A stretch of DNA of 64,000 bases from Streptomyces sp. TS71-3 (GTDB taxonomy: Bacteria; Actinomycetota; Actinomycetes; Streptomycetales; Streptomycetaceae), in assembly GCF_018327685.1 (NCBI RefSeq), contig NZ_BNEL01000003.1, forward strand, positions 3,534,001 through 3,598,000, written 5' to 3'. Under the pieces are notes generated by a model that did not search any database, was not told the origin of the DNA, and saw nothing but the letters and a program-made list of their open reading frames with translations. Position 1 is the stretch's first letter, and every line of letters begins with the position of its first letter. The position numbers were made by a program, and so were the translations under genes. Below are positions 37,619-45,941 of this stretch, piece after piece.

Positions 37619-38134
37619 TCAGCCGATGTTCACGTCGACGCAGGAGTAGAAGGCGTTGGAGGTGTCACCGATGTTCCACACCGCAAGCACCTTCTGGTGG
37701 CCGCGCAGGCTGCCGAAGTTCACCTGGTGGGAGGTGGTCTGGCCGGGTTGCTGGTTGTTGCCGGCGAACTCGGCGATCTTCTGGCCACCGACGTAGTACT
37801 GCCAGTTGCTCGTCGCGTGCCGTGCGGTGTACGTCCACTTGAAGGTGGTCGAGGATCCGACGTTGGTGACGATCCAACCCTTGTTGTTGTCGTCGAGGTC
37901 GGAGAACCGCGAGATACCCGCACTGCAGCTCGTCAGGCCCTTGGGGCCTTCGACGCTCTGCGGTTCGTACTTGATGTCACCGCAGCTCACCACACCCGCG
38001 GCACACTGTGCCTGCCGGCTGGGCGGCTCGGAGATGTAACCGTGCGCACTCGCGGAGCCCGCGGGAAGGCTCACTGCGATGACCGGGGCGAGCGCGGCGC
38101 CTACGAGGGCAGCCACCTTTCTCTTTGCGTGCAT
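37619..38134 (-). CDS. AA10 lytic polysaccharide monooxygenase (chitin-active)
   Basis: A 171-residue secreted copper enzyme that cleaves crystalline chitin by oxidation. After the signal peptide (ends GSASA) the mature protein starts with His (about residue 31, HGYISEPPSRQ), which together with His in YTARHATSNW (about 106) forms the copper brace. Phe in NAFYSC (about 162) fills the axial site. Four Cys can form two disulfides. It is a single domain of the CHB/chitin type. It lies upstream of the GH19 chitinase, and a DasR-like site precedes it, so the two are a chitin-response pair. Confidence 0.93.
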   Translation of the reverse strand: MHAKRKVAALVGAALAPVIAVSLPAGSASAHGYISEPPSRQAQCAAGVVSCGDIKYEPQSVEGPKGLTSCSAGISRFSDLDDNNKGWIVTNVGSSTTFKWTYTARHATSNWQYYVGGQKIAEFAGNNQQPGQTTSHQVNFGSLRGHQKVLAVWNIGDTSNAFYSCVDVNIG

Positions 38135-38259
38135 GCGTACTCCTTCACATCAGGTCTTCCCGCGCGAATGGGAGTGCGGAACCAGGGCATCCGCGGCGGG
38201 TCGCCCTCTCGAGTTGTGGGGCCAAGAGGCGCGAAGGGACGGCGGCACAAACCCATGAA

Positions 38260-38288
38260 CCGCCCCCGCGGATACACGTGCGGGGCGG
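38260..38288. other. Hairpin in the long gap upstream of AA10
   Basis: CCGCCCCCGC (38260-38269) can pair with GCGGGGCGG (38280-38288). It lies between the AA10 start and the DasR-like site. The 549-base gap 38135-38683 shows no gene; it holds this stem, the DasR-like site and the palindrome at 38325. Confidence 0.4.
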
Positions 38289-38304
38289 AGCAGGTCCTGC
38301 TGCT

Positions 38305-38316
38305 TGGACTAGACCA
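38305..38316. promoter_or_regulatory. DasR-like site, TGGACTAGACCA
   Basis: Eleven of twelve bases match the core of the DasR responsive element TGGTCTAGACCA. It lies about 170 bases upstream of the AA10 gene. DasR represses chitinase genes in Streptomyces and is released by N-acetylglucosamine-derived phosphates; control here is inferred from the match. Confidence 0.7.
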
Positions 38317-38324
38317 TACAGCTG

Positions 38325-38338
38325 GACGCGTACGCGTC
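38325..38338. other. 14-bp palindrome GACGCGTACGCGTC
   Basis: A perfect self-complementary sequence nine bases beyond the DasR-like site. It could be a second regulator's site in the AA10 promoter; nothing else points to a function. Confidence 0.35.
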
Positions 38339-38683
38339 AATAGACCGCGGAGAAACGCCGAACGGGGCGCTGACGGGCCGTTGCGGGCCCCTGCGCGGGG
38401 TCGTTGAGCAGGGAGAAGTACGCGCGGTGGGAGATGCGGATGGGGCACGGCGGAGCGGCGAAAGCGGTACCCGGCGGGGGATCGGAGGGCTGCCTCTGCC
38501 GCCCTCCGCTCATTATCAGCCGCCGGAAACGACCGGAATCAGACCACGGCCGAGGCGGGCGTGGGCTCCGTCGGTTGGCGTCCGTGAGCATGCGGCGGAC
38601 CTCGGGGCCGGCTCGGGACCCCGGAGCCCCGGGACCCTGGAACCTCGGGGGCACCGAGCCTCGAACCGCGCCCGCGGCCCCTC

Positions 38684-39184
38684 TCAGACCCCGACGGTGC
38701 CGTCGATGGCCTCGCGGAGGAGGTCGGCATGGCCGTTGTGCCGCGCGTACTCGTGGATGAGGTGCAGCATCACCATCCGCAGGGAGACGTCCTCGCCCCA
38801 CCGCGCGTTGTACGCGACCTTGTCGAGGGAGTCCGCCGCGGCCTCGATCGCGCGTGCCTTCTCGACCTCTTCCCGCCAGGCGGCGAAGGCCTCGGCACCG
38901 GTGGCCTCCCGTGCGTCGTACGCCGCCTGGAAGTCGCCCTCGTCGGACCAGACCAGAGGGATGTCCTCGCCCGCCACCACCCGGCGGAACCAGGTGCGCT
39001 CCACCTCGGCCATGTGCCGCACCAGACCGAGCAGGCAGAGTGTGGACGGCGGCATCGACTGCCGGCGCAGCTCCTCGTCGCCGAGGCCCTCGCACTTCAT
39101 GGCGAGCGTCGCGCGGTGGAAGTCCAGGAACGCGCGGAGCATCTCGCGCTCCCCGCCGATCGCCGGTGGCCCGATCCGTTCCAT
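38684..39184 (-). CDS. DinB/DUF664 family protein
   Basis: A 166-residue helical protein of the DinB-like fold (DUF664). The three metal-ligand positions are recognisable: His in LVRHMAEVERTW and in HLIHEYARHNGHADLLREAIDG. Homologues include mycothiol- or bacillithiol-dependent enzymes, but many have no known function. The start at 39184 (MERIGPP) is the first ATG near the fold; a GTG twelve bases further up is possible. Confidence 0.85.
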   Translation of the reverse strand: MERIGPPAIGGEREMLRAFLDFHRATLAMKCEGLGDEELRRQSMPPSTLCLLGLVRHMAEVERTWFRRVVAGEDIPLVWSDEGDFQAAYDAREATGAEAFAAWREEVEKARAIEAAADSLDKVAYNARWGEDVSLRMVMLHLIHEYARHNGHADLLREAIDGTVGV

Positions 39185-39298
39185 ACCGCTCTGCACGCTC
39201 CTCCGGCCTGTGGTGTGGGTCCCCGGGACCTTATCCCGCAAAGGCCACCGCGCCCCGTGAATTATTTCCGCTCCGGCACCCTGGGCCGGCACACGTCG

Positions 39299-40240
39299 TC
39301 AGCGGGGGACCGTGTCCACGTGGGCGCTGCCCGCGCCCAGGCGGAACAGCAGGGCCGCGTCACGTGACGTGCAACGCGCCCTGACGGTGTGTCCTCCGGT
39401 TCCCCGGCCCAGTGCCTCGACCAGGTCGGCGGCGCACTCGCTGCCGAGGAACGTCAGTCCGGTGAGGTCGACGGTCAGGGGCGCCGATCCGGTGGCGCCC
39501 GACAGGGCGGTGATGAGGGCCTGCCGGAAGAGCCCGCGGGTGGCCATGTCCGCCTCACCGACCAGGCGCAGGCTGCCGGTGCCGTGCAGGGCGCGGAGCT
39601 GGCCGAGACCGGGCAGGAGGTTGCACGGGTGGGCCGCGCAGAGGGTGTCGAGGACGTCGGTGGGGAAGTCCGCCCGGTGGTACGCGCAGATCTCGCTGTA
39701 GAAGCCGTCGGCGAACAGGTGCCCGGCGCGCCGCTCCCAGTCCAGGACCACGTCTATGCGGGTGTCCAGCTCGGCGACCCACCCCATGTCGATGTAGCAG
39801 CGCAGACCCGAGTACCCCTCGTCGTGGGCCCTCTCGGTCTGCTCCCGCAGGGACCGCCACTGGCGCTCGGCGGTGAAGTCCCCGCCGGTGCCCAGCAGGC
39901 TCCGCATGCTGGTCAGGCTGAGCTGGCCCGAGGTGCGGCCGGTGGCGAGCAGCAGCCCCGGAGCCTGCTGGAGGCGGCCCCACACCATCGGCTCCCGCAG
40001 CCCCGGCGGGGGCAGTACGAGCACCTTCTCGCCGCGGGCCAGTCCGGACCAGATGAAGGCCGACAGCACGTCCCAGCCGTCCGTCTCCGAGCCGCCCGGA
40101 CGCCCGGACCGTGCCGTTTCGGCTCCCGACGGCGCCGGCGCGCCGCTGCCGTCCGCCGCGCCGTAGCAGAGGAAGGCGTGGTCTCCGGGACGCATCTGCT
40201 GCACCGCAAGGGTTCCGGTATGCCGCTGTCCAACGACCAC
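39299..40240 (-). CDS. MEDS-domain / STAS-domain regulator
   Basis: A 313-residue soluble protein. The N-terminal two thirds match the MEDS sensory domain found with anti-sigma systems (GDHAFLCYGAADG, RGEKVLVLPPPG, SMRSLLGTGGDF, LRCYIDMGWV). The C-terminal 90 residues match a STAS anti-sigma-factor antagonist (LRLVGEADMATRGLF, LTVDLTGLTFLGSECAADL), including the Ser that such proteins phosphorylate. It probably takes part in a partner-switching stress pathway; no partner kinase or sigma gene is adjacent. It starts at GTG. Confidence 0.85.
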   Translation of the reverse strand: MVVGQRHTGTLAVQQMRPGDHAFLCYGAADGSGAPAPSGAETARSGRPGGSETDGWDVLSAFIWSGLARGEKVLVLPPPGLREPMVWGRLQQAPGLLLATGRTSGQLSLTSMRSLLGTGGDFTAERQWRSLREQTERAHDEGYSGLRCYIDMGWVAELDTRIDVVLDWERRAGHLFADGFYSEICAYHRADFPTDVLDTLCAAHPCNLLPGLGQLRALHGTGSLRLVGEADMATRGLFRQALITALSGATGSAPLTVDLTGLTFLGSECAADLVEALGRGTGGHTVRARCTSRDAALLFRLGAGSAHVDTVPR

Positions 40241-40496
40241 GCTCCACCGCTCTCTTCGTGCCGCCTAGCCGTGCCGCCCCCAGGTGTGAGGGTAGGGCCT
40301 CGGCCGTGTACGTCTCGGGGCTTTGGCAAGGAGAGGTCGACACCGTAAACGAACCGGTTGGGTGTGATGTCCGGGGTAGGCGAGTTCGGTCAACTCCGGA
40401 CGCAGGACGTACCGCGGTGACCGGTAGCGGCGGTGCGCCCGAGCCAGGCGCCGACGGGCGGCGCCGGTCCGCGTAACGCGCGGATCGGCACCCGCG

Positions 40497-41363
40497 TCAA
40501 CGGGCGAGCCGTGGCAGCAGCGAGGAGGCCGCGGTGATGCCCAGCAGCGCCGCGAACACCAGGACCGCGTAGTCCAGACCCAGGTGCGAGGGCGTGCCCA
40601 GGAGCAGCCCGCGCAGCGCGTCGACCTGGTAGCTCAAGGGGTTGATCTTGCTGATGGTCTGGAGCCACCCCGGCATGACGGCCACCGGGTACAGGGCGTT
40701 GGAGCCGAAGAACAGCGGCATGGTGATGGCCTGCCCGATGCCCATCAGCCGGTCCCGGGTGAGCACGATCCCCGCGATGGACATCGACAGGCAGGAGAAG
40801 AACGCGGAGCCCAGGATCACCGCGACCGCCACGCCGAGCAGCTTCAGCGGGTTCCATGTCAGCGCGACGCCCAGCAGGGCGGCGATGACGACCACCACCA
40901 CTGCCTGGATGAGCGCCTTCACGCCGGCCGCGAACGCCTTGCCGGTGATCAGCGCGGACCTGGGGGTGGGCGTCACCAGCAGCTTGGTGAGGATCCCGGC
41001 GTCCCGCTCCCAGATGATCATGATCCCGTAGAAGATCGCGATGAACATCGCGGACTGGGCGATGATACCGGGCGCCAGGTAGTCGAGGTACGGGACGTTC
41101 CCGGTGGGTATCGCCCGGATGCGGGTGAAGGTCTCACCGAAGATCAGCAGCCAGAGGGCGGGCTGGATGGCGCGGGTGTACAGCTCGGTGCGGTCGTGCC
41201 GCAGCTTCTGCAGCTCGACCGCGCACATCGCGGCGACCCGTGCGGGCAGCACCCGCCACCCGGCGCGTGCCACGGGCGGGTCCACCAGCAGGTCGAGCGA
41301 CCGGTCCGCCCCGGTCCTCGGGTCAGCCGACGCGCGAGGCGGTGCGGCGGGTGCGTCGGACAT
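40497..41363 (-). CDS. ABC-2 type export permease (drug exporter)
   Basis: A 288-residue membrane protein with six segments of the DrrB/ABC-2 class, including the signature LAPGIIAQSAMFIAIFYGI and a final segment at LVFAALLGITAASSLL. CAGGAG precedes the ATG. Its start lies within the last 41 bases of the ATPase gene, so the two are translationally coupled. It would form the membrane part of an exporter for a drug or lipid; the substrate is unknown. Confidence 0.92.
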   Translation of the reverse strand: MSDAPAAPPRASADPRTGADRSLDLLVDPPVARAGWRVLPARVAAMCAVELQKLRHDRTELYTRAIQPALWLLIFGETFTRIRAIPTGNVPYLDYLAPGIIAQSAMFIAIFYGIMIIWERDAGILTKLLVTPTPRSALITGKAFAAGVKALIQAVVVVVIAALLGVALTWNPLKLLGVAVAVILGSAFFSCLSMSIAGIVLTRDRLMGIGQAITMPLFFGSNALYPVAVMPGWLQTISKINPLSYQVDALRGLLLGTPSHLGLDYAVLVFAALLGITAASSLLPRLAR

Positions 41364-42435
41364 CGCGGAAGTCTCCTGACTCGTCGAGGCCGCTGCCGGC
41401 GACGTCCCTGAAGACGTCCTCCAGCGTCGGGTTCGTGGGGGTCCCGCTGCTCGCCCAGCGGCTGCGCAGATCGGACCTGAGCTCGCCGGGGGTGCCGAGC
41501 GCGCGGATCCGGCCCCGGTGCATCAGCGCCAGCCGGTCGCAGTACTGGTCGGCCTCGTCCATGTAGTGCGTGGTCACCAGCACGGTCATGCCGGTGGCGG
41601 CCCGTACGGCGTTGATGTGCTCCCACACGCTGGTGCGGGCGATCGGGTCGAGCCCGATGGTGGGCTCGTCGAGTATCAGCAGGCGCGGCGCGCTCACCAG
41701 TGCCTGGGCGAGCTCCAGGCGGCGGATCATGCCGCCCGAGTAGGTCTTGGCCAGCCGGTCGGCGGCGTCCGACAGGTCGACGGCGGCCAGCGCCTGGCTG
41801 ACCCGGTCGGCACGCTCGCGGCGTGGGACGTCGAAGACCCTCGCGAAGAGCGCCACGTTCTCCCGGCCGGTGAGGCCCGAGTCGGCCGAGAGCTGCTGCG
41901 GCACGTAGCCGAGCAGGCGGCGCACCGCCATACGCTCCCGGGAGGCGTCGTGCCCGAAGATGCGCACGGTGCCGGACGGCACCGGCAGCAGCGTGGTGAG
42001 GCAGCGGATGGCGGTGGTCTTGCCGGCGCCGTTCGGCCCGAGGAGGCCGAAGACCTCGCCCGCGCCGACCGCCAGGTCCAGGCCGTCGACGGCCTTCGTG
42101 TCGCCGAAGGCGTACTCCAGGCGGGTGCAGCTGACGGCGTCCGGTTCCCCGCCGGCGGGCGTGTCGCGGCCTGGGCTCGCCGCGCCGCGACCGGTGCCCG
42201 GCGTGTCGCCGCGGGAACCGGCGGCGCCCCCGCCTGCCGCGGCACCGCCGGCATCCGCGCCCGAGGGTGCGTTCGCGTCCGCCGGCCCTTCCGGCGTGCC
42301 GGACGGGACGGGTGTGGTGGGCGGGGCGCCAGGGCCGGCGGGACGTCCCGGGCCCTTGCCGGGGAGCGCCCCGGATCCGGCCTCGTCCGGCGTGTCGCCC
42401 CGGTTCTGCATGTGCCTCTCCGGTGTGTCGGTCAT
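41323..42435 (-). CDS. ABC exporter ATPase (DrrA type) with long N-terminal extension
   Basis: A 370-residue ATPase. Walker A (GPNGAGKTT, about residues 133-141), the signature YSGGMIRRLELAQAL, Walker B (LLILDEPTIGLDP) and the switch His in TTHYMDEAD are intact, followed by the DrrA-type C-terminal part. The first 100 residues are almost entirely Gly, Ala, Pro, Asp and Ser and are probably disordered; a later start without them has no ribosome site. The ATG overlaps the MarR stop by four bases, so the operon is MarR, ATPase, permease. Confidence 0.93.
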   Translation of the reverse strand: MTDTPERHMQNRGDTPDEAGSGALPGKGPGRPAGPGAPPTTPVPSGTPEGPADANAPSGADAGGAAAGGGAAGSRGDTPGTGRGAASPGRDTPAGGEPDAVSCTRLEYAFGDTKAVDGLDLAVGAGEVFGLLGPNGAGKTTAIRCLTTLLPVPSGTVRIFGHDASRERMAVRRLLGYVPQQLSADSGLTGRENVALFARVFDVPRRERADRVSQALAAVDLSDAADRLAKTYSGGMIRRLELAQALVSAPRLLILDEPTIGLDPIARTSVWEHINAVRAATGMTVLVTTHYMDEADQYCDRLALMHRGRIRALGTPGELRSDLRSRWASSGTPTNPTLEDVFRDVAGSGLDESGDFRDVRRTRRTASRVG

Positions 42436-42887
42436 GGGCCCTCCACTTCCTCGTGCAGGCTCTGTGCGAGCCTGCGCAGCGCGGGGACGGCGGCGGCGAT
42501 GGCGGCACGGTCGGCCTCGTCCAGCCGCGCCACCTGCTCCCGCACCAGCGCGCTGCGCCGCGCCTGCCAGTCCCGCAGCCGTGACTCGGCCGCCGCGGTG
42601 GGCCGCAGCAGCGCCGAGCGGCGGTCCTCGGGGTCGGTCTCCCGGGTCAGGTAGCCCGCCTGGCTGAGCTGGTTGACCAGGGTGGAGACCGAATTGCCCG
42701 CGAGATACAGCTCCTTGGCCGCCGCGGACACCCGGATGCCGGGCCGGGCGACGACGAGCCGCAGCAGTTCCACCTGCGCGCCGCGCAGCCGGGGCTCGGC
42801 CATGGAGCCGCGCAGCCGCCGCCGGATCAGCCGCTGGATCCCGGCCAGCGCGTCCGACAGCGCGTCCGCGAAGTCTTCTGAGGGCAC
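42432..42887 (-). CDS. MarR-family transcriptional regulator
   Basis: A 151-residue MarR protein: dimer helices at both ends and a winged helix in the middle (VSAAAKELYLAGNSVSTLVNQL, LTRETDPEDRRSALL). It starts at GTG 42887 with no ribosome site. A TAATCT -10 box ends seven bases before the GTG, so the mRNA may be leaderless. An inverted repeat just upstream is a fitting operator. It probably represses its own operon with the drug exporter and senses the exported compound. Confidence 0.92.
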   Translation of the reverse strand: MPSEDFADALSDALAGIQRLIRRRLRGSMAEPRLRGAQVELLRLVVARPGIRVSAAAKELYLAGNSVSTLVNQLSQAGYLTRETDPEDRRSALLRPTAAAESRLRDWQARRSALVREQVARLDEADRAAIAAAVPALRRLAQSLHEEVEGP

Positions 42888-42893
42888 CCGGAA

Positions 42894-42916
42894 AGATTAG
42901 CTCTGACAAAGAGCTA
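42894..42916 (-). promoter_or_regulatory. MarR operator and leaderless promoter
   Basis: The inverted repeat TAGCTC (42898-42903), seven bases, GAGCTA (42911-42916) overlaps a minus-strand -10 box, TAATCT (42894-42899). A TAGCCA -35 lies 18 bases upstream of it. Binding would block initiation. Confidence 0.6.
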
Positions 42917-43053
42917 TTGGCTACCGGAGATCCGCCGAGCGCTCCCGCCGCCGCGACCACCCGTCGCATAATGACGGCAGGGGCTCCAGGCTGCGCCGGT
43001 GTGGGGTGCGTTTCCCACGCCGGCGGCAACGGCATCGCGGCGGGAGGAGTGGC

Positions 43054-43959
43054 GTGACGGACGCATCGGATGCCGGACGCCCTCAGGAGACCGGCGAGTA
43101 CGAGTTCGTCCGGGGCGCGGCGGGGCCGGCCTCGGCGGTGGTCTCCGCGGTGGGCTACCGCTCCACGGGCCTGGCGCCCTCACTGCACCGAGGGCTGCCG
43201 TCGCCCTATCTGACGTTGATCTTCTCGCTGGACGGCCCCGTGGTCGGCGGCAGCACCCCCGAAGAGGCGCTGGGGCCCGCGGCCGAGCGCCAGGACATCA
43301 TGCTCGGCGGCCTTCACCAGAGCCCCGCGTACGTGGTGCAGCCCGAGCGGCAGGCAGGCATCCAGCTCGCCCTGCATCCGCTCGCGGCCCGGCGCCTGCT
43401 GGGCCTGCCCGCCGCGGCGCTGTCCGCCGACCTCATCACCTCGGGTGCGCAGGTGCTCGGGCCGGCCGCCGCGGAGGTCCACGAGCGTCTGTGCGAGCAG
43501 ATCGGATGGGACGCGCGCTTCGCGATCCTGGCCGGGTACCTCCGGCGGCGCCTCGCCGGCGCCGAGTCCGCCCCCGCCGTGCGGCCCGAGGTGGCCGAGG
43601 CGTGGCGCTGGCTCGTTCGGCGCCGCGGAGCCGGAACGCTCGACGGCCTGGCCCGCCACGTCGCGCTCAGCCCGCGCCGCCTCACGGCCGTCTTCCGCGC
43701 CGAGACGGGCGTGAGCCCCAAGCAGGCGGCCCGGCTGATGCGCTTCCAGCACGCGCGCAGCGCCCTCGCCAGGGCCGTGGCCGCCGGGGCCCCGCAGGAC
43801 CTCGCGCGCGTCGCCGCCGACTGCGGTTACTACGACCACTCCCACCTGGTGCGCGACTTCCGCCAGTACACCGGTGTCAGCCCCACCCGCTGGCTCGCAG
43901 AGGAGTGCCGGAATATCCAAGCCGGCGGGCAGCGGTACGGCGAAGAGTGGGAGACATGA
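43054..43959 (+). CDS. AraC-family transcriptional regulator
   Basis: A 301-residue regulator with an N-terminal ligand domain of the DUF6597 kind (about 1-150) and a C-terminal AraC double helix-turn-helix (LDGLARHVALSPRRLTAVF, then LARVAADCGYYDHSHLVRDFRQYTG). The GTG has GGGAGGAG upstream. Its stop overlaps the start of the VOC gene (ATGA), so it is cotranscribed with, and probably regulates, that gene. Confidence 0.92.
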   Translation: MTDASDAGRPQETGEYEFVRGAAGPASAVVSAVGYRSTGLAPSLHRGLPSPYLTLIFSLDGPVVGGSTPEEALGPAAERQDIMLGGLHQSPAYVVQPERQAGIQLALHPLAARRLLGLPAAALSADLITSGAQVLGPAAAEVHERLCEQIGWDARFAILAGYLRRRLAGAESAPAVRPEVAEAWRWLVRRRGAGTLDGLARHVALSPRRLTAVFRAETGVSPKQAARLMRFQHARSALARAVAAGAPQDLARVAADCGYYDHSHLVRDFRQYTGVSPTRWLAEECRNIQAGGQRYGEEWET

Positions 43960-44414
43960 ACGACATCGAGACCACACAGACCACTCAGACCACACAGTCC
44001 GCGCAGGGTCCCCTGCGCCCGGCGAGCGTCTGGCCCACCCTCCAGGCGCACGACGCCCCGGCCCTGATCGACTTCCTGGTCGGCACCGTCGGCTTCCTGC
44101 GCACCGCGGTGTACGAGGACGGCGACCTGATCGCCCACGCCCAGCTCGACTGGCCGGAGGGCGGCGGGATCATGCTCGGCTCGTACCGCGGCGACACCAC
44201 CGCCTGGTGCCTGGAGCCGGGCACCCTCGGCGCGTATGTCGTCACCGACCGGGTGGACGAGCTGTACGAGCGGCTCTCCGCCGCCGGCGTGCGGATCCTC
44301 CGCGAGATCGAGGACCAGCCCTACGGCAGCCGCGAGTTCGCCATCGCCGACCCCGAGGGCAACAAGTGGTCCTTCGGCACGTACCGGGGCGAGCCCCGCG
44401 TGCCGCCCGCTTGA
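43956..44414 (+). CDS. VOC-family (glyoxalase-like) protein
   Basis: A 152-residue protein of the vicinal oxygen chelate fold with two beta-alpha-beta repeats. The motif YGSREFAIADPEGNKWSFGTY near the end is typical of bleomycin-resistance or glyoxalase-like members. The metal ligands are not all obvious, so it could be a binding protein rather than an enzyme. A Thr/Gln repeat (TTQTTQTTQ) opens the protein. It is coupled to the AraC gene. Confidence 0.88.
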   Translation: MNDIETTQTTQTTQSAQGPLRPASVWPTLQAHDAPALIDFLVGTVGFLRTAVYEDGDLIAHAQLDWPEGGGIMLGSYRGDTTAWCLEPGTLGAYVVTDRVDELYERLSAAGVRILREIEDQPYGSREFAIADPEGNKWSFGTYRGEPRVPPA

Positions 44415-44502
44415 GCGGCCCGGGTGTCGGAGAGGGGCGCGGAGACCCGCGCGACGGCCCGCCACGAGGCCCGCGGAGAGCCACCGGCCCGAGGAGGGTT
44501 TA

Positions 44503-44544
44503 CACCGCGCCGCGGAGGATGAGGGGACGCACCGCGCCGCGGAG
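44503..44544. repeat. Short direct repeat CACCGCGCCGCGGAG
   Basis: Two exact 15-base copies (44503-44517 and 44530-44544), 27 bases apart, in the gap between the convergent VOC and oxidoreductase genes. No function is evident. Confidence 0.55.
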
Positions 44545-44548
44545 AAGG

Positions 44549-45580
44549 TCACTCCGCCGCGATCACCACCTTGCCGATCATGCCGGACCCCTCCACCGCC
44601 CGATGGGCCTCGCGCAACGTGTCCGCCGTGATCCCCGTGAGCTTCTTGGTGAGGGTGGACTTGAGAATGCCCGCGTCGAACAGCCGGGCCGCCTCGTCGA
44701 GGATCTCGCGCTGGGCCGTGCTCTCCGGGTCGAACAGCGGGCGCGTGAACATCAGCTCCCAGTGCCACGTCTGGCTCTTGGACTTCAGCGGCAGGATGTC
44801 CAGGCTCGGCGGCTCGTCGATCGCGACGACCTGGCCGTGCACGGACATGAGGTCCGCGTACGTCTGGACGTTGCCCTTGGAGAACGGCGACAGGATGTGG
44901 TTCACGCCGCCGGGCACCGTCTTGCGCAGCTCGTCGCGGAGGTGGTGGTGGTTCACCACATGGTGGGCGCCCAGCGACTCCGCCCACGCGACGGACTCGC
45001 CGCGTGACGCGGTGGCGACCACGGTGACGTCCGTGAGCTGCCGGGCGAGCTGGATCGCCATGGAGCCGACGCCGCCTGCCCCCGCCATCACCAGCAGGGT
45101 GCCGGTGCTGTCCCTGCGCAGGGCCATCCGCTCGAACAGCGACTCCCAGGCGGTGATCGTGGTCAGCGGCGCCGCGGCCGCCGCCGCGAAGTCCAGGGAG
45201 GCGGGCTTGTGCCCGGTGATGCGCTCGTCGACGAGGTGGTAGTCCGTGTTGGCACCGGAACGGCCGACGGAGCCCGCGTAGTACACCTCGTCACCCACGG
45301 AGAACGCTACGACCGCCGAACCGGTCGCCACCACCACCCCGGACGCGTCGAACCCGAGCACCTTGGGGGCCTCGGTGGGCCCGAAAGAGGAGCGCACCTT
45401 GGTGTCGACCGGGTTGACGGACACCGCCTGGACCCGCACGAGCAGGTCGTGGGGGCCCGGCGCCGGCAGGGCGATGTCGACCGGGACGAAGGACGTGTCC
45501 GCGTCGACGGGCCCCGCCGAGAGCGAGGCGATGGCGTGTGCGGTGGTGGGCAGGTCGGGCGCGGTGCTGTGTGAGGTCAT
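44549..45580 (-). CDS. Zinc-type alcohol dehydrogenase / quinone oxidoreductase family protein
   Basis: A 343-residue medium-chain dehydrogenase/reductase. The NADPH motif AGAGGVGSMAIQLARQL, the VSVNPVDTKVR and GFDASGVV stretches place it in the ZADH1/quinone reductase branch, which usually lacks catalytic zinc; no Cys-rich zinc loop is present. It probably reduces quinones or enones with NADPH. It is convergent with the VOC gene and divergent from the small toxin-antitoxin pair. Confidence 0.92.
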   Translation of the reverse strand: MTSHSTAPDLPTTAHAIASLSAGPVDADTSFVPVDIALPAPGPHDLLVRVQAVSVNPVDTKVRSSFGPTEAPKVLGFDASGVVVATGSAVVAFSVGDEVYYAGSVGRSGANTDYHLVDERITGHKPASLDFAAAAAAPLTTITAWESLFERMALRRDSTGTLLVMAGAGGVGSMAIQLARQLTDVTVVATASRGESVAWAESLGAHHVVNHHHLRDELRKTVPGGVNHILSPFSKGNVQTYADLMSVHGQVVAIDEPPSLDILPLKSKSQTWHWELMFTRPLFDPESTAQREILDEAARLFDAGILKSTLTKKLTGITADTLREAHRAVEGSGMIGKVVIAAE

Positions 45581-45698
45581 GCGGGCACGCTACGACAGCG
45601 CGCCCGCGAGTCCCGCGTCACCTGCCCTGTTCCGGTGAATCGCGTGGGGAGGGGAGGGTCGTTCCCCTGTGTGGCACCTGATTGGTACCGTGAGGAGC

Positions 45699-45941
45699 AT
45701 GCCATCCCTTAATGTGTCGTTCACCGATGAGGAGCTTGAGGGGGTCCGTGCGGCGGCAGCCGCCGAGGGGAAGAGCCTGAAGCAGTATCTGCACGATCTC
45801 GGGGTGCGGGAGCACCAGCGGAAGCAGTTCGTGGCGGGCGCGCTCGCCTGGGGCGAGAAGCTGAGCGCCGAGTTCGACGAGGCGTTCCCCGACGAGCTGC
45901 CACCTTCCCGGCGTCGTGACCGGGGAGCCGCGGTCGCCTGA
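45699..45941 (+). CDS. Small antitoxin-like protein (ribbon-helix-helix type)
   Basis: An 80-residue protein beginning MPSLNVSFTDEELEGVRAAA, a pattern of ribbon-helix-helix antitoxins: a short beta strand, then helices with DEELE and GKSLKQYLHDL. The C-terminal half is charged and could wrap the partner. GAGGAG precedes the ATG. Its stop overlaps the start of the next gene by one base, the usual coupling of an antitoxin to its toxin. Confidence 0.75.
   Translation: MPSLNVSFTDEELEGVRAAAAAEGKSLKQYLHDLGVREHQRKQFVAGALAWGEKLSAEFDEAFPDELPPSRRRDRGAAVA

Noticed and set aside
40241..40496. SigB-type promoter for the MEDS/STAS gene
   Set aside because: A GTTT box is present but no GGGTAT partner at the right spacing.
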